A stretch of 48,023 nt of DNA from Candidatus Atribacteria bacterium (GCA_003561145.1 PWXL01000114.1:1-48023), one strand, 5' to 3'; shown: positions 8,876 through 16,977, numbered from the stretch's first letter. A program made the numbers and translations. The notes: generated by a model not told the origin, from the sequence alone.

Positions 8876-10667
8876 GGTTCCTCGCGATGCGGTTTCAACC
8901 CTTCCGGATTCCTGCGGAGTATATCTTTTCAAGGACCGGGAAGGTGATATCATTTACGTGGGCAAGGCGAAAAGCATAGTGAAGCGCGTGAAATCCCATA
9001 TTCTCCGCCGGGCGAATGTTGTTTCACGGGTGGAAATGAGTGGTGAAATCAGTACAATCGATTATATTTTGACCCGGGACGAACATGAAGCACTCTTGCT
9101 GGAGGAAAAGCTCATCAAGGGGCACAGCCCCCGTTTCAACCTTCGACTCAAAGATGACAAGAGCTATCCGTATATCCGGTTGGACATGGAAGATCGCTAT
9201 CCTGCCATTCACTTTGCGAGGAGAAAAACATCCCCTACGGGTCGATTTTTCGGTCCACTTACCGATGCTGGAAAGGCACGGGAGGGGATAAAACTTCTCC
9301 GCACACTCTTTTTGTTGAGGGGATGCAGGATTCCGGAAAAACGGTTTCCCCTCGAACGCCATTGCCTGGATTATGAAATAGGCTTGTGTTGTGCTCCGTG
9401 TACCGGACGAATTACTCCGGAAAAGTATCGTCACCTGGTTCGTAAGGCACGTACTTTTTTAGAGGGGAATTTTGAAAAAGTGGAAACATGGTTGGAGAAG
9501 GAAATGTGGAACGCAGCGCGAACCATGAATTACGAGAACGCCGCCACTTTACGGGACCGTTTGGAAACAGTACGGAAAATTTCCGCCCGGCATCGCCTTG
9601 TTCTCCCTGAAAATGAAGACGTGGATTTTGTTGAAGTATGTGTTCAGGAGGGGCTGGCGGGGATTGTTGTCATGAAAGTACGCAGGGGCCGCCTGGTTGG
9701 AAGTGAGAGTTTTTTTGCCCAGGGCGATGTGCACATCGATCGAAGAGCAACCCTTGTCGAGTTCCTCGGGTCTTTTTTTTCTGAAAATATTGGGCTCCCG
9801 GAACGGGTGTGTACTACCGTCGGTGATATATCATCCCTTGCGCGCATTTTGGGGGAGGAGGGAATCGACATTACGCTTACATCCCCCTTGATACCGGCTG
9901 AAAGGGACATGTGCAATTTTGCCCTGGAAAACGCTGAAAAAAATCTCCTGTCGGAACTGTCAAGGATTCGGAAAAAGGAAATGGAAAAGCAGAGCCTTCT
10001 TTCCTCATTAGCGGAATTTTTGGAGTTACCATCACTTCCCGTCCTGGTAGAAGGGGTCGACATATCCACATTTCAAGGAGAAGACTCCGTGGGTGTGGTC
10101 GTTGCCTTTCGCGATGGTGAGCCACTGAAAAACCGCTACCGGAAGTTTATTGTCCGACTTCCATCCTCAACTGATGACACGGGGATGATGGCAGAGGTCG
10201 TCAAGAGGCATGTTCTCAAATTGAAGAAGGAGAATAAGGAGCTTCCTCACCTTCTCCTGGTAGACGGTGGAAAGGGCCAGCTATCGGCAGCTCTCGAAGG
10301 AGTGGAGGCTGCTGACCTTTTTCTGCCCGTGGTAGCCATCGCCAAGGAATGTGAAGAACTGTACCTGCCGGGGAGATCCCGGCCGGTTCGGCTTCCACCG
10401 CATTCACCCGTACTCCGGTTTTTTCAACGCGTCAGGAACGAGTCACACCGCTTTGCCGTTGGTTTTCATCGCAGACGACGCAATGCCAGGCTTTTTCATT
10501 CGCTTTTCGAGGAAGTGAAAGGAATTGGACCGATCCGTAAAAAAAGATTAATGGAAGGGTTTTCCGACTTATCAAGCATTCAAGAGGAGGATCCACTTCA
10601 CACAAGCAAGCGTCTTGGCATACCCTTGCGGGTTATTGAAAAGCTACAGGAAAAAATGAAAGAGTGA
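8847..10667 (+). CDS. uvrC: UvrABC system protein C (dual-incision nuclease)
   Basis: The 606-aa nuclease makes the 3' and 5' incisions around a UvrB-bound lesion. The N-terminal GIY-YIG domain shows CGVYLFKD and IIYVGKAK; a cysteine cluster CLDYEIGLCCAPC follows, then a UVR motif (NYENAATLRDRL), the RNase H-like domain (VDISTFQGEDSVG, LLLVDGGKGQL) and a C-terminal helix-hairpin-helix (VKGIGPIRKKRL). GTG 8847, with AAAGAGG 9 nt upstream, overlaps the end of uvrA by 29 nt. Having uvrB, uvrA and uvrC consecutive makes the whole excision module one transcription unit. Confidence 0.96.
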   Translation: MTQQRYTRREVPRDAVSTLPDSCGVYLFKDREGDIIYVGKAKSIVKRVKSHILRRANVVSRVEMSGEISTIDYILTRDEHEALLLEEKLIKGHSPRFNLRLKDDKSYPYIRLDMEDRYPAIHFARRKTSPTGRFFGPLTDAGKAREGIKLLRTLFLLRGCRIPEKRFPLERHCLDYEIGLCCAPCTGRITPEKYRHLVRKARTFLEGNFEKVETWLEKEMWNAARTMNYENAATLRDRLETVRKISARHRLVLPENEDVDFVEVCVQEGLAGIVVMKVRRGRLVGSESFFAQGDVHIDRRATLVEFLGSFFSENIGLPERVCTTVGDISSLARILGEEGIDITLTSPLIPAERDMCNFALENAEKNLLSELSRIRKKEMEKQSLLSSLAEFLELPSLPVLVEGVDISTFQGEDSVGVVVAFRDGEPLKNRYRKFIVRLPSSTDDTGMMAEVVKRHVLKLKKENKELPHLLLVDGGKGQLSAALEGVEAADLFLPVVAIAKECEELYLPGRSRPVRLPPHSPVLRFFQRVRNESHRFAVGFHRRRRNARLFHSLFEEVKGIGPIRKKRLMEGFSDLSSIQEEDPLHTSKRLGIPLRVIEKLQEKMKE

Positions 10668-10675
10668 GGAGAGGT

Positions 10676-11572
10676 ATGGATCTCAAAGAGAGAGTGAGGC
10701 AGGAATTATATACGCTTTTTCCTGCAGACGAGCAATCTCGGCGAGCGGAGTTGGCCGGCATCCTCCGTTTCGGCGGGGTATTGCTCCATGGTGGAAAGGG
10801 GAATTATCTTTCGTTCACCCACAGGGACCTCGCCCTGGTAAAAAAGGTCATCGGACTGAAAAAACATGTGTATCCCCAAAGCGTGCATCATCTTGCTCTC
10901 GTTGAACGGACAGGTATTCAGGACGGACGCTTTTATCAGGTCGATTTTCCCTTGACAGGTCTTTCTTTGCCTTCCATGGGTTTTGTAGAAAGATTCGACG
11001 AGTGGCTGTGCTTTCATGAAGCGGCATCCTTTTTCAGGGGTGCCTTTGAAGCGAAGGGGTATGTGGGGAATCCGCATCGCGGGTACCATCTTGAGTGTAT
11101 GGTACCACTGGAAACCATGGCTGCAGTGATGGTTTCCCGATTGGCAAGGGAGGGGCTTGTGTTCCGGGTGCGTTTTCACAGGGGAGAGTGGTCGATATAT
11201 GCTAAAAATGCGCCTTCCGTAGCCGGCTTTCTCCAGATGGTGGGTGCTTCGGGGAGCTACCTGGAGTTGGAAAAATTGATGGTGGAAAAATCAACTTTCA
11301 ACAATATCACACGTTGGGTAAACTGTGAAACGGGCAACCTTCAAAGAACGGTCGATACCTCCCTGCGCCAAAGAAAAAAAATTTCCCGTATAAACATTAC
11401 TGCATTAACACCGGGCTTGCGTGAATTGGCCCGGCTCCGGTTACGATATCCCCTTGCTTCACTGCGTGAAATCGGGCTCCTTTGTACCCCGGTGCTTTCC
11501 AAGGTGGAAGTTCACCGAAAACTCCTTTACCTGGAGAAAATCGCAGACTGCCAAGGGGTAGACAGAGAATGA
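10676..11572 (+). CDS. whiA: WhiA-family DNA-binding protein
   Basis: The 298-aa protein matches WhiA, a LAGLIDADG-homing-endonuclease-like fold joined to a C-terminal helix-turn-helix. WhiA controls sporulation division genes in actinomycetes and affects division and chromosome organisation in Bacillota. Evidence is the conserved C-terminal block RWVNCETGNLQRTV, followed by LRELARLRLRYP and SLREIGLL, and a matching N-terminal RAELAGILRFGG. ATG 10676 follows GAGGAGAGGT and begins just after the uvrC stop. In Bacillota whiA usually follows rapZ and yvcK; neither gene is present here. Confidence 0.92.
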   Translation: MDLKERVRQELYTLFPADEQSRRAELAGILRFGGVLLHGGKGNYLSFTHRDLALVKKVIGLKKHVYPQSVHHLALVERTGIQDGRFYQVDFPLTGLSLPSMGFVERFDEWLCFHEAASFFRGAFEAKGYVGNPHRGYHLECMVPLETMAAVMVSRLAREGLVFRVRFHRGEWSIYAKNAPSVAGFLQMVGASGSYLELEKLMVEKSTFNNITRWVNCETGNLQRTVDTSLRQRKKISRINITALTPGLRELARLRLRYPLASLREIGLLCTPVLSKVEVHRKLLYLEKIADCQGVDRE

Positions 11573-11587
11573 AACATAACGTACAAT
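11559..11587 (+). promoter_or_regulatory. sigma-70-type promoter for the ABC ATPase gene
   Basis: TAGACA (11559-11564) and TACAAT (11582-11587) are 17 nt apart. The -35 lies inside the last codons of whiA. The predicted start near 11594 would give a roughly 60-nt leader, AT-rich, ending in the strong ribosome site AAAGGAGGA. Confidence 0.6.
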
Positions 11588-11657
11588 AAATCAATATATG
11601 CTCTATATATATTACTCAATACCTATTTCTTTATAAAGGTTTAAAGGAGGAACATAG

Positions 11658-12764
11658 ATGGCTAATGTGAAGTTAAATAACGTGGTGAAGCGGTTCAATG
11701 AAGTGGTGGCCGTTAATAAGGTAAACCTGGATATCCAGGATGAAGAGTTTGTCGTACTGGTGGGTCCCTCCGGCTGCGGGAAGACTACAACCCTCCGGAT
11801 GGTTGCCGGCTTGGAGGAGATTGATGACGGAGAAATTTATATCGGTGATACCCTGGTCAACGATGTTCCACCAAAGGACAGGGATATTGCCATGGTTTTC
11901 CAAAACTACGCCTTATATCCTCATATGGATGTATACAACAACATGGCTTTTGGTTTGAAACTGCGGAAATTCCCCAGGGCCGAGATCGATCAGCGGGTGA
12001 AGGAAGCAGCCGATCTTTTGGGTATCCCTGAATTGTTGAACCGCAAGCCCAAACAACTTTCCGGTGGACAGCGCCAGCGCGTGGCTGTCGGCCGTGCCAT
12101 TGTCCGGCATCCCAAAGTCTTTCTTTTTGACGAGCCCCTCTCCAACCTGGACGCGAAGCTGCGAGTTCAAATGAGAGCCGAACTCTCCAAGCTGCATAAC
12201 CGTCTGAAGACAACCATGATATATGTGACACATGACCAGGTGGAGGCCATGACCATGGGTGACCGGATCGTGGTGATGAAGGATGGTCTGGTACAACAAG
12301 TCGGGAGTCCCATTGAGCTCTATAACACCCCGAACAACAAGTTTGTCGGAGGTTTTATCGGTACTCCTTCGATGAATTTCCTTGATGTAGTGATGAAGAA
12401 GGAGGGGGACGACTTGATTCTTGACGGCCAGTCTTTCAAGATCACAATTCCCCCTGAATACAAAGAAAATGTTGCTCCCTATGCTGACCAGGAAGTCACC
12501 TTCGGTGTCCGCCCGCAGGATATTTATGATCTTGAGTACTCCCGGGAACTCGAGCATGGACATGAAAACCTGATTGAGTCCACAGTGGACGTGGTGGAGC
12601 CGCTGGGTTCCGAGCAAATCGTGTACCTATCTTGCGGGCATCACACGATAGTGGCGGTGCTTGACATGCAAAGCACACTCGAGGTCGGGGACACAATAAA
12701 AGCAGCGGTTGACACATCGAAGACCCACGTGTTTACGAACGATACCGAGGAAGCGATATTCTAA
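11658..12764 (+). CDS. Carbohydrate ABC importer ATP-binding protein (UgpC/MsmX/MalK type)
   Basis: A 368-aa cytoplasmic ATPase that energises sugar ABC importers. Walker A GPSGCGKTT, Q-loop FQNYALYPHM, signature LSGGQRQRVAVGRA, Walker B VFLFDEPLSNLDAKLR and the H-loop THDQVEAM are all present. The C-terminal 130 residues form the MalK-like regulatory (TOBE/OB) domain. The start follows AAAGGAGGA. No permease or binding-protein gene is adjacent, and the gene has its own promoter and terminator, so by analogy with Bacillus MsmX it probably serves several importers encoded elsewhere. Paralogue assignment (ugpC, msmX, malK) cannot be made from sequence alone. Confidence 0.94.
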   Translation: MANVKLNNVVKRFNEVVAVNKVNLDIQDEEFVVLVGPSGCGKTTTLRMVAGLEEIDDGEIYIGDTLVNDVPPKDRDIAMVFQNYALYPHMDVYNNMAFGLKLRKFPRAEIDQRVKEAADLLGIPELLNRKPKQLSGGQRQRVAVGRAIVRHPKVFLFDEPLSNLDAKLRVQMRAELSKLHNRLKTTMIYVTHDQVEAMTMGDRIVVMKDGLVQQVGSPIELYNTPNNKFVGGFIGTPSMNFLDVVMKKEGDDLILDGQSFKITIPPEYKENVAPYADQEVTFGVRPQDIYDLEYSRELEHGHENLIESTVDVVEPLGSEQIVYLSCGHHTIVAVLDMQSTLEVGDTIKAAVDTSKTHVFTNDTEEAIF

Positions 12765-12807
12765 ACAACAGTGTAACACGTTCCCCGGCAAGGGGAGAGT
12801 TGTCAGG

Positions 12808-12837
12808 GAGAGAGGGCATGTCGCCCTCTCTCTTTTT
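12808..12837 (+). terminator. Rho-independent terminator after the ABC ATPase gene
   Basis: A perfect 10-bp stem, GAGAGAGGGC / GCCCTCTCTC, closes a 5-nt loop (ATGTC) and is followed directly by five T residues. It separates the single-gene ATPase unit from the gap operon. Confidence 0.92.
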
Positions 12838-12927
12838 GCGTGGACGTGCTGGAGAGGCAACACAGCCGGTGGCGCTTTGGATATTCGGGAGCGGAAAATA
12901 CATCGCACCTTCCTGTACCCTGATTTG

Positions 12928-12955
12928 TTGACCTCGTGAGATGTTGAGGTATAAT
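12928..12955 (+). promoter_or_regulatory. Strong sigma-70-type promoter for the gap operon
   Basis: TTGACC (12928-12933) and a perfect TATAAT (12950-12955) are spaced by 16 nt. The expected start near 12962 gives a 60-nt leader to gap. This is the closest match to consensus in the window, in keeping with strong expression of a glycolytic enzyme. Confidence 0.82.
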
Positions 12956-13022
12956 AGAGGGCACGGTTTTTTCCCGCTTGTTTATCCTTGAGAAGACACT
13001 ATCACAAAGGGAGGTATGTTCT

Positions 13023-14012
13023 GTGAGAATAGGAATCAACGGTTTCGGAAGAATAGGAAGACTGGTCTACCGCTGCATGCTGGAAAAAGGTGGTTTTGAT
13101 GTGGCGGCGGTCAATGACCTGACCAACACTGAAGTGCTGGCACACCTTTTGAAATATGACTCCGTTCATGGCACCATTCCCAACCGGGTGGAAGCATCGG
13201 ATGACGCGATAGTGGTGGACGGGACATCCATCAAGGTGTTTGCACAAAAAGATCCCTCCCAGTTACCCTGGAAAGATCTCGGGGTTGACCTGGTGATCGA
13301 GTCAACCGGTAAGTTTACCGACCGCGCCGGAGCATCTCTGCATCTGGAAGCCGGAGCGAAAAAAGTGATCATCAGCGCACCCGCCAAGCAGCCGGACGTT
13401 ACACTTTTAATGGGTGTCAACGAAGGTGATTATAACAAGGATGAACACAACATTATATCCAACGCCTCCTGCACCACGAATTGTCTGGCTCCGGTCGTCA
13501 AGGTTCTGCATGAGAACTTTACCGTCGTGAAGGGGCATATGACCACCATTCACGCATATACCAATGACCAGGTTATCCTGGACTTCCCACACAAAGATAT
13601 GCGCCGTGCGCGTGCAGCCGCCATGTCGATGATCCCCACCACTACCGGTGCCGCACGTGCGATCGGAGAAGTACTTCCCGAATTGAAAGGAAAGCTTGAC
13701 GGTGGCGCCATCCGGGTTCCGACTCCTGATGTTTCCGTGGTTGATTTGGCAGCGATCGTGGAGAGGGAAACTACCGCAGATGAGGTCAACGCCGCCCTGC
13801 AAAAAGCAGCCGAAGGCGAACTCAAGGGAATCCTCGAATACAATGAGTTACCCCTGGTTTCCGTTGATTACCTGCACAGTACTTTCTCCTCTATCGTGGA
13901 TGGACTCTCAACGAAGGTGAATGGCAACCTCGTGAAAGTCCTCGCCTGGTATGATAACGAATGGGGCTATTCCTGCCGGACGGTTGATTTGGCCCAGTAC
14001 ATAATGGGATAG
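13023..14012 (+). CDS. gap: Glyceraldehyde-3-phosphate dehydrogenase, type I
   Basis: The 329-aa cytoplasmic enzyme oxidises glyceraldehyde 3-phosphate to 1,3-bisphosphoglycerate with NAD and phosphate. The Rossmann motif GINGFGRIGR opens the protein; VNDLT carries the acidic residue that favours NAD; the catalytic Cys lies in NASCTTNCLAP and the phosphate-binding residues around HAYTNDQ and RAARAAAMSMIPT. GTG 13023 is 8 nt after GGGAGG and yields the standard N-terminus. tpiA follows after 10 nt; pgk, which usually lies between them in Bacillota, is absent. Confidence 0.97.
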   Translation: MRIGINGFGRIGRLVYRCMLEKGGFDVAAVNDLTNTEVLAHLLKYDSVHGTIPNRVEASDDAIVVDGTSIKVFAQKDPSQLPWKDLGVDLVIESTGKFTDRAGASLHLEAGAKKVIISAPAKQPDVTLLMGVNEGDYNKDEHNIISNASCTTNCLAPVVKVLHENFTVVKGHMTTIHAYTNDQVILDFPHKDMRRARAAAMSMIPTTTGAARAIGEVLPELKGKLDGGAIRVPTPDVSVVDLAAIVERETTADEVNAALQKAAEGELKGILEYNELPLVSVDYLHSTFSSIVDGLSTKVNGNLVKVLAWYDNEWGYSCRTVDLAQYIMG

Positions 14013-14022
14013 GATAGAATAT

Positions 14023-14790
14023 ATGCGTGTTCCCATTACAGCCGGCAATTGGAAAATGTACAAAACGGTAGAAGAGGCCTCGGCTTTTGCCGAGGCCCTT
14101 CTCAATGAGGCCTCTTCTCTCACTGAGGTCGAGATGATTGTCTGCCCACCTTATACCGCTTTGTCTTCTCTCTCTCAATATTTCGAGGGAACACCCCTGG
14201 CTTTGGGTGCACAGAATATGCATTGGGAAACACAGGGCGCCTATACCGGCGAAATATCGGCTCTCATGCTGAAAGAAACAGGGTGCAGCTATGTTATACT
14301 CGGCCATTCCGAACGGAGACATGTTTTTCATGAAACTTCCGGGGAAGTAGGTAAAAAAGTAGCAACTGCTTTCGAGAACGAACTTGTTCCCATTCTTTGT
14401 GTGGGCGAAACCATCGAAGAACGCGAACAAGGACGTACACAGAGCGTTGTACAGGAGCAACTGATGGCAGGAATAGACCGGCTAGGTTCACATAACGCCG
14501 GGCGTTTGGTGATCGCTTATGAACCGGTGTGGGCAATCGGGACAGGAAAAGCGTCGACGCCGGAAGATGCCAGGGAAGTTGTGGCTTACATTCGCAGCCT
14601 GTATGCGGATCGGTTTGGTAAGGAAGTTTCCGAATCAATACGAATTTTGTACGGAGGAAGCGTTAAGCCGGATAATGTGTACGAGTTCGTCAAGGAAGAG
14701 CAGATAGACGGAACGCTGGTCGGCGGGGCCAGCCTCGACCCGGTAAGTTTTCTCACGATAGCCGGGGAAACCCGCAGAGTTTATACGTAA
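14023..14790 (+). CDS. tpiA: Triosephosphate isomerase
   Basis: The 255-aa TIM-barrel enzyme interconverts dihydroxyacetone phosphate and glyceraldehyde 3-phosphate. Visible are AGNWKMYK with the substrate-binding Lys, LGHSERR with the catalytic His, the catalytic Glu in AYEPVWAIGTGK (with loop 6 following), and the phosphate-binding YGGSVKPDN and GGASL. The start ATG lies 8 nt after AGGA. It is co-transcribed with gap and followed by secG after 17 nt. Its first 35 codons contain two nested perfect inverted repeats, described separately. Confidence 0.97.
   Translation: MRVPITAGNWKMYKTVEEASAFAEALLNEASSLTEVEMIVCPPYTALSSLSQYFEGTPLALGAQNMHWETQGAYTGEISALMLKETGCSYVILGHSERRHVFHETSGEVGKKVATAFENELVPILCVGETIEEREQGRTQSVVQEQLMAGIDRLGSHNAGRLVIAYEPVWAIGTGKASTPEDAREVVAYIRSLYADRFGKEVSESIRILYGGSVKPDNVYEFVKEEQIDGTLVGGASLDPVSFLTIAGETRRVYT
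14071..14117 (+). repeat. Two mutually exclusive perfect hairpins inside the tpiA 5' coding region
   Basis: GGCCTCGGC (14076-14084) pairs perfectly with GCCGAGGCC (14089-14097) over a TTTT loop. Alternatively GAAGAGGCCTC (14071-14081) pairs perfectly with GAGGCCTCTTC (14107-14117). The two stems share 14076-14081, so only one can form at a time. There is no T-run, so neither resembles a terminator. The region encodes an Ala/Glu-rich helix, which may partly explain the repetition. Confidence 0.6.
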
Positions 14791-14807
14791 ATGGGGGTTA
14801 ACAGTAT

Positions 14808-15032
14808 ATGGAAGGTTGGATGATTCTCCAAATTCTTGTATCTGTGTCAGTGATAATAGTGGTCATATTTCAACCCAGAAAAGCCGGGTTGGGCGGTGGG
14901 ATATTTGGAGGAGCCACCAGGGCAGACCGGAGCAGCAAGTTCAAAAACCTCTCCATTCTGGGGAAATTGACTGTTGTACTTTCGGTTATTTTCATGGTGC
15001 TTTCCCTTCTTTTTGCTTTTCTGTTGACTTGA
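14808..15032 (+). CDS. secG: Preprotein translocase subunit SecG
   Basis: The 74-aa protein has the SecG pattern: an N-terminal transmembrane segment (about residues 3-22), the glycine-rich cytoplasmic loop GLGGGIFGGATRADR and a second transmembrane segment (about 50-73). SecG assists SecYE in protein export across the membrane. The position after tpiA is common in Bacillota and other bacteria. A G-rich ribosome site precedes the ATG. Confidence 0.94.
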   Translation: MEGWMILQILVSVSVIIVVIFQPRKAGLGGGIFGGATRADRSSKFKNLSILGKLTVVLSVIFMVLSLLFAFLLT

Positions 15033-15041
15033 GGTAAAAAT

Positions 15042-16094
15042 GTGAATAAGGTTTCCGGTTCACCAAGTCGGATATCCTCCCTTTCCCAGGTATCCTCCTG
15101 GCAGGTGGAAAAGGAGCGGTCCTTCTTTTCCGCCAGCCACCAGGAAATAGCCAACGGCTATACCACTGATGTATACTTTGTCGCAGCACAGGATATCCTC
15201 AGGAAACTGACGCTGGACCATACCCCTGTAACAGCTGATATTTTTCCCTCGCGGGCAGGTGTCTTTTGTGGTCTTCCGGAAGTCATGAACCTGCTTTCAG
15301 AGAGTACAGTAGAAGTGTGGAGCCTTGAAGAGGGTGAATCATTCGAAGCAAAAGAGGTAGTTATCCAAATAAAAGGCCCGTATGCGGAGTTTGGGGTGTT
15401 CGAAACCCCGGTTTTGGGAATACTTGCTCACAGCTCGGGTTGGGCTACGGGGGCGAGAGAATGTAAAGAAGCAGCGGGGGAAAAGAAAGTTGTTTGTTTC
15501 GGAGCGCGCCACGTTCACCCGGCAGTGGCACCGGTGATGGAGCGTGCAGCCTTCGTAGGCGGGGTGGACGGAGCGGCTTGTATTCTGGGAGCCAAACTTG
15601 CCGGACACGAGCCCGGTGGTACCATACCCCATGCCGCTATCCTCATTATCGGTGATTCAGTGGTGGCCGCGCGAGCATTTCACCAGGTGGTACCCGAGAA
15701 CTTTCCCCGGGTTATTCTCGTGGATACCTTTAAAGATGAGGCGGAAGAATCTCTCCGCGTTGCCGAAAGTCTCGGTGTTCATTTACATGGAGTACGTCTG
15801 GATACCCCAGGTGAGAGGGGAGGGGTGAGTGCTGAACTGGTTGCTGAAATACGCAGCCGCCTTGATCTCGCTGGCTTCTCCTCGGTGTCCATAGTGGTCT
15901 CAGGAGGGATGAATCCTCAAAAGATTCTTTCCATGAGGGAAAAAGCGGATATGTTCGGTGTAGGGAGCTATATCAGTTCCCGTCCACCCATCGATATGAC
16001 CATGGATCTCAAAGAAATTGGAGGCCGAGCCATATCCAAGCGGGGAAGAATTCCCGGTGCAGCCAGGAACCCTCGCCTCAAAAAGAAACAATGA
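15042..16094 (+). CDS. Nicotinate phosphoribosyltransferase (short type)
   Basis: The 350-aa protein matches the nicotinate phosphoribosyltransferase family, which joins nicotinate and PRPP to form nicotinate mononucleotide in NAD salvage. Features are TTDVYF near the N-terminus, the ETPVLGILAHSSGWA core, CFGARHVHP, the GTIPHA block, VDTFKDE, a conserved RLDTPGERGG and SGGMNPQKI / FGVGS for phosphate binding. It is shorter than the 390-480 aa enterobacterial PncB and closer to the short forms of archaea and thermophilic bacteria. The GTG start follows a GAGGT site overlapping the secG stop. The last dozen residues are basic and may be disordered. Confidence 0.88.
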   Translation: MNKVSGSPSRISSLSQVSSWQVEKERSFFSASHQEIANGYTTDVYFVAAQDILRKLTLDHTPVTADIFPSRAGVFCGLPEVMNLLSESTVEVWSLEEGESFEAKEVVIQIKGPYAEFGVFETPVLGILAHSSGWATGARECKEAAGEKKVVCFGARHVHPAVAPVMERAAFVGGVDGAACILGAKLAGHEPGGTIPHAAILIIGDSVVAARAFHQVVPENFPRVILVDTFKDEAEESLRVAESLGVHLHGVRLDTPGERGGVSAELVAEIRSRLDLAGFSSVSIVVSGGMNPQKILSMREKADMFGVGSYISSRPPIDMTMDLKEIGGRAISKRGRIPGAARNPRLKKKQ

Positions 16095-16121
16095 GGGAGA
16101 GGAATAAATTATGAGAGTGAG

Positions 16122-16168
16122 TTGACGGAAGAAGTTTTTTTATGCTATGTTCTTTTGTGCTGTATAAT
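16122..16168 (+). promoter_or_regulatory. Promoter region of the infC operon
   Basis: TTGACG (16122-16127) is followed after 18 nt by TATGTT (16146-16151). A perfect TATAAT at 16163-16168 also exists but lacks a good -35 at the right distance. Either would leave a short leader of about 35-55 nt, too short for the long L20-binding leader and attenuator known upstream of infC in Bacillus. A small CCCT/AGGG hairpin sits just upstream of the ribosome site. Confidence 0.5.
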
Positions 16169-16210
16169 TTCCCCCTGAGAGGGTGATATTGTTTGAAGGA
16201 GGCGATATAC

Positions 16211-16720
16211 ATCGAAATTCGGTATCGCATTAACAGTCAAATCCGTGCGCGTGAGGTCTTGCTGATTGATCAGGAAGGCACACAGGTTGGCATTGTGCCA
16301 TGTCGCGAAGCCCTGCAAATGGCAGAAGACACAGGACTGGACCTGGTAGAAGTATCACCGGAAGCCAACCCGCCGGTATGCAAAATCATGGACTATGGCA
16401 AGTTTAAATATGACAAGGAAAAGAAAGCAAAAATCTCGCGCCGGCACCAAAAAACCTCAGACTTGAAAGAACTGAAGATGAGGCCGAAAATAGATGAGCA
16501 CGATTACCAGGTGAAGCTGCGTAATGCTCAACGGTTTTTCCAGAGTGGAGATAGGGTGAAATTTACTATCCGTTTCAGGGGGAGGGAGCTGGCTTTTAAG
16601 GACAGGGGCGTAAAGCTGCTGGAACGGGTGATGGGTGATTTAAAGGACGTAAGCAAGCTTGAGCAAAACCTGAAAGAAGAAGGACGCAACCTCACTATTA
16701 CCTTGGCTCCAAAGAAATGA
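16211..16720 (+). CDS. infC: Translation initiation factor IF-3, probable ATC start
   Basis: IF3 binds the 30S subunit, prevents premature 50S joining and enforces start-codon fidelity. The N-domain (RINSQIRAREVLLID), the lysine-rich linker and the C-domain (LKMRPKIDEHDY, RFRGRELAF) are complete. No ATG, GTG or TTG lies at the correct position: the only upstream in-frame TTG (16193) overlaps the Shine-Dalgarno itself. AAGGAGG at 16196-16202 is followed after 8 nt by ATC at 16211, which gives a 169-aa protein with the usual short N-terminal extension. Rare AUU/AUC/AUA starts are the known autoregulatory device of infC. rpmI and rplT follow. Confidence 0.93.
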   Translation: MEIRYRINSQIRAREVLLIDQEGTQVGIVPCREALQMAEDTGLDLVEVSPEANPPVCKIMDYGKFKYDKEKKAKISRRHQKTSDLKELKMRPKIDEHDYQVKLRNAQRFFQSGDRVKFTIRFRGRELAFKDRGVKLLERVMGDLKDVSKLEQNLKEEGRNLTITLAPKK

Positions 16721-16732
16721 GGATGATAGGTT

Positions 16733-16930
16733 ATGCCGAAGATGAAGACTCACCGCGGAGCGGCCAAGCGCTTTACCCGTACCGGTGGAGGAAAGCTGAA
16801 AAGAGCACAGGCCGGGAAAAGCCACCTGCTGGCACATAAAGGCCGTGACCGGAAAAGAAGACTGCGGAAAACAGTACTGGTAGACAGCTCGGAGAAAAAG
16901 CGCATTACCAGACTGTTGCCGTATATATAA
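16733..16930 (+). CDS. rpmI: 50S ribosomal protein L35
   Basis: The 65-aa basic protein begins MPKMKTHRGAAKRF and contains KAGKSHLL-like and RKRRLRK blocks characteristic of L35, a small 50S subunit protein. It lies 12 nt after infC in the universally conserved infC-rpmI-rplT order. Confidence 0.97.
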   Translation: MPKMKTHRGAAKRFTRTGGGKLKRAQAGKSHLLAHKGRDRKRRLRKTVLVDSSEKKRITRLLPYI

Positions 16931-16977
16931 ATATATTCAAACAGAGACACACAGAATACTGTAAAGGGTGATGAAGG

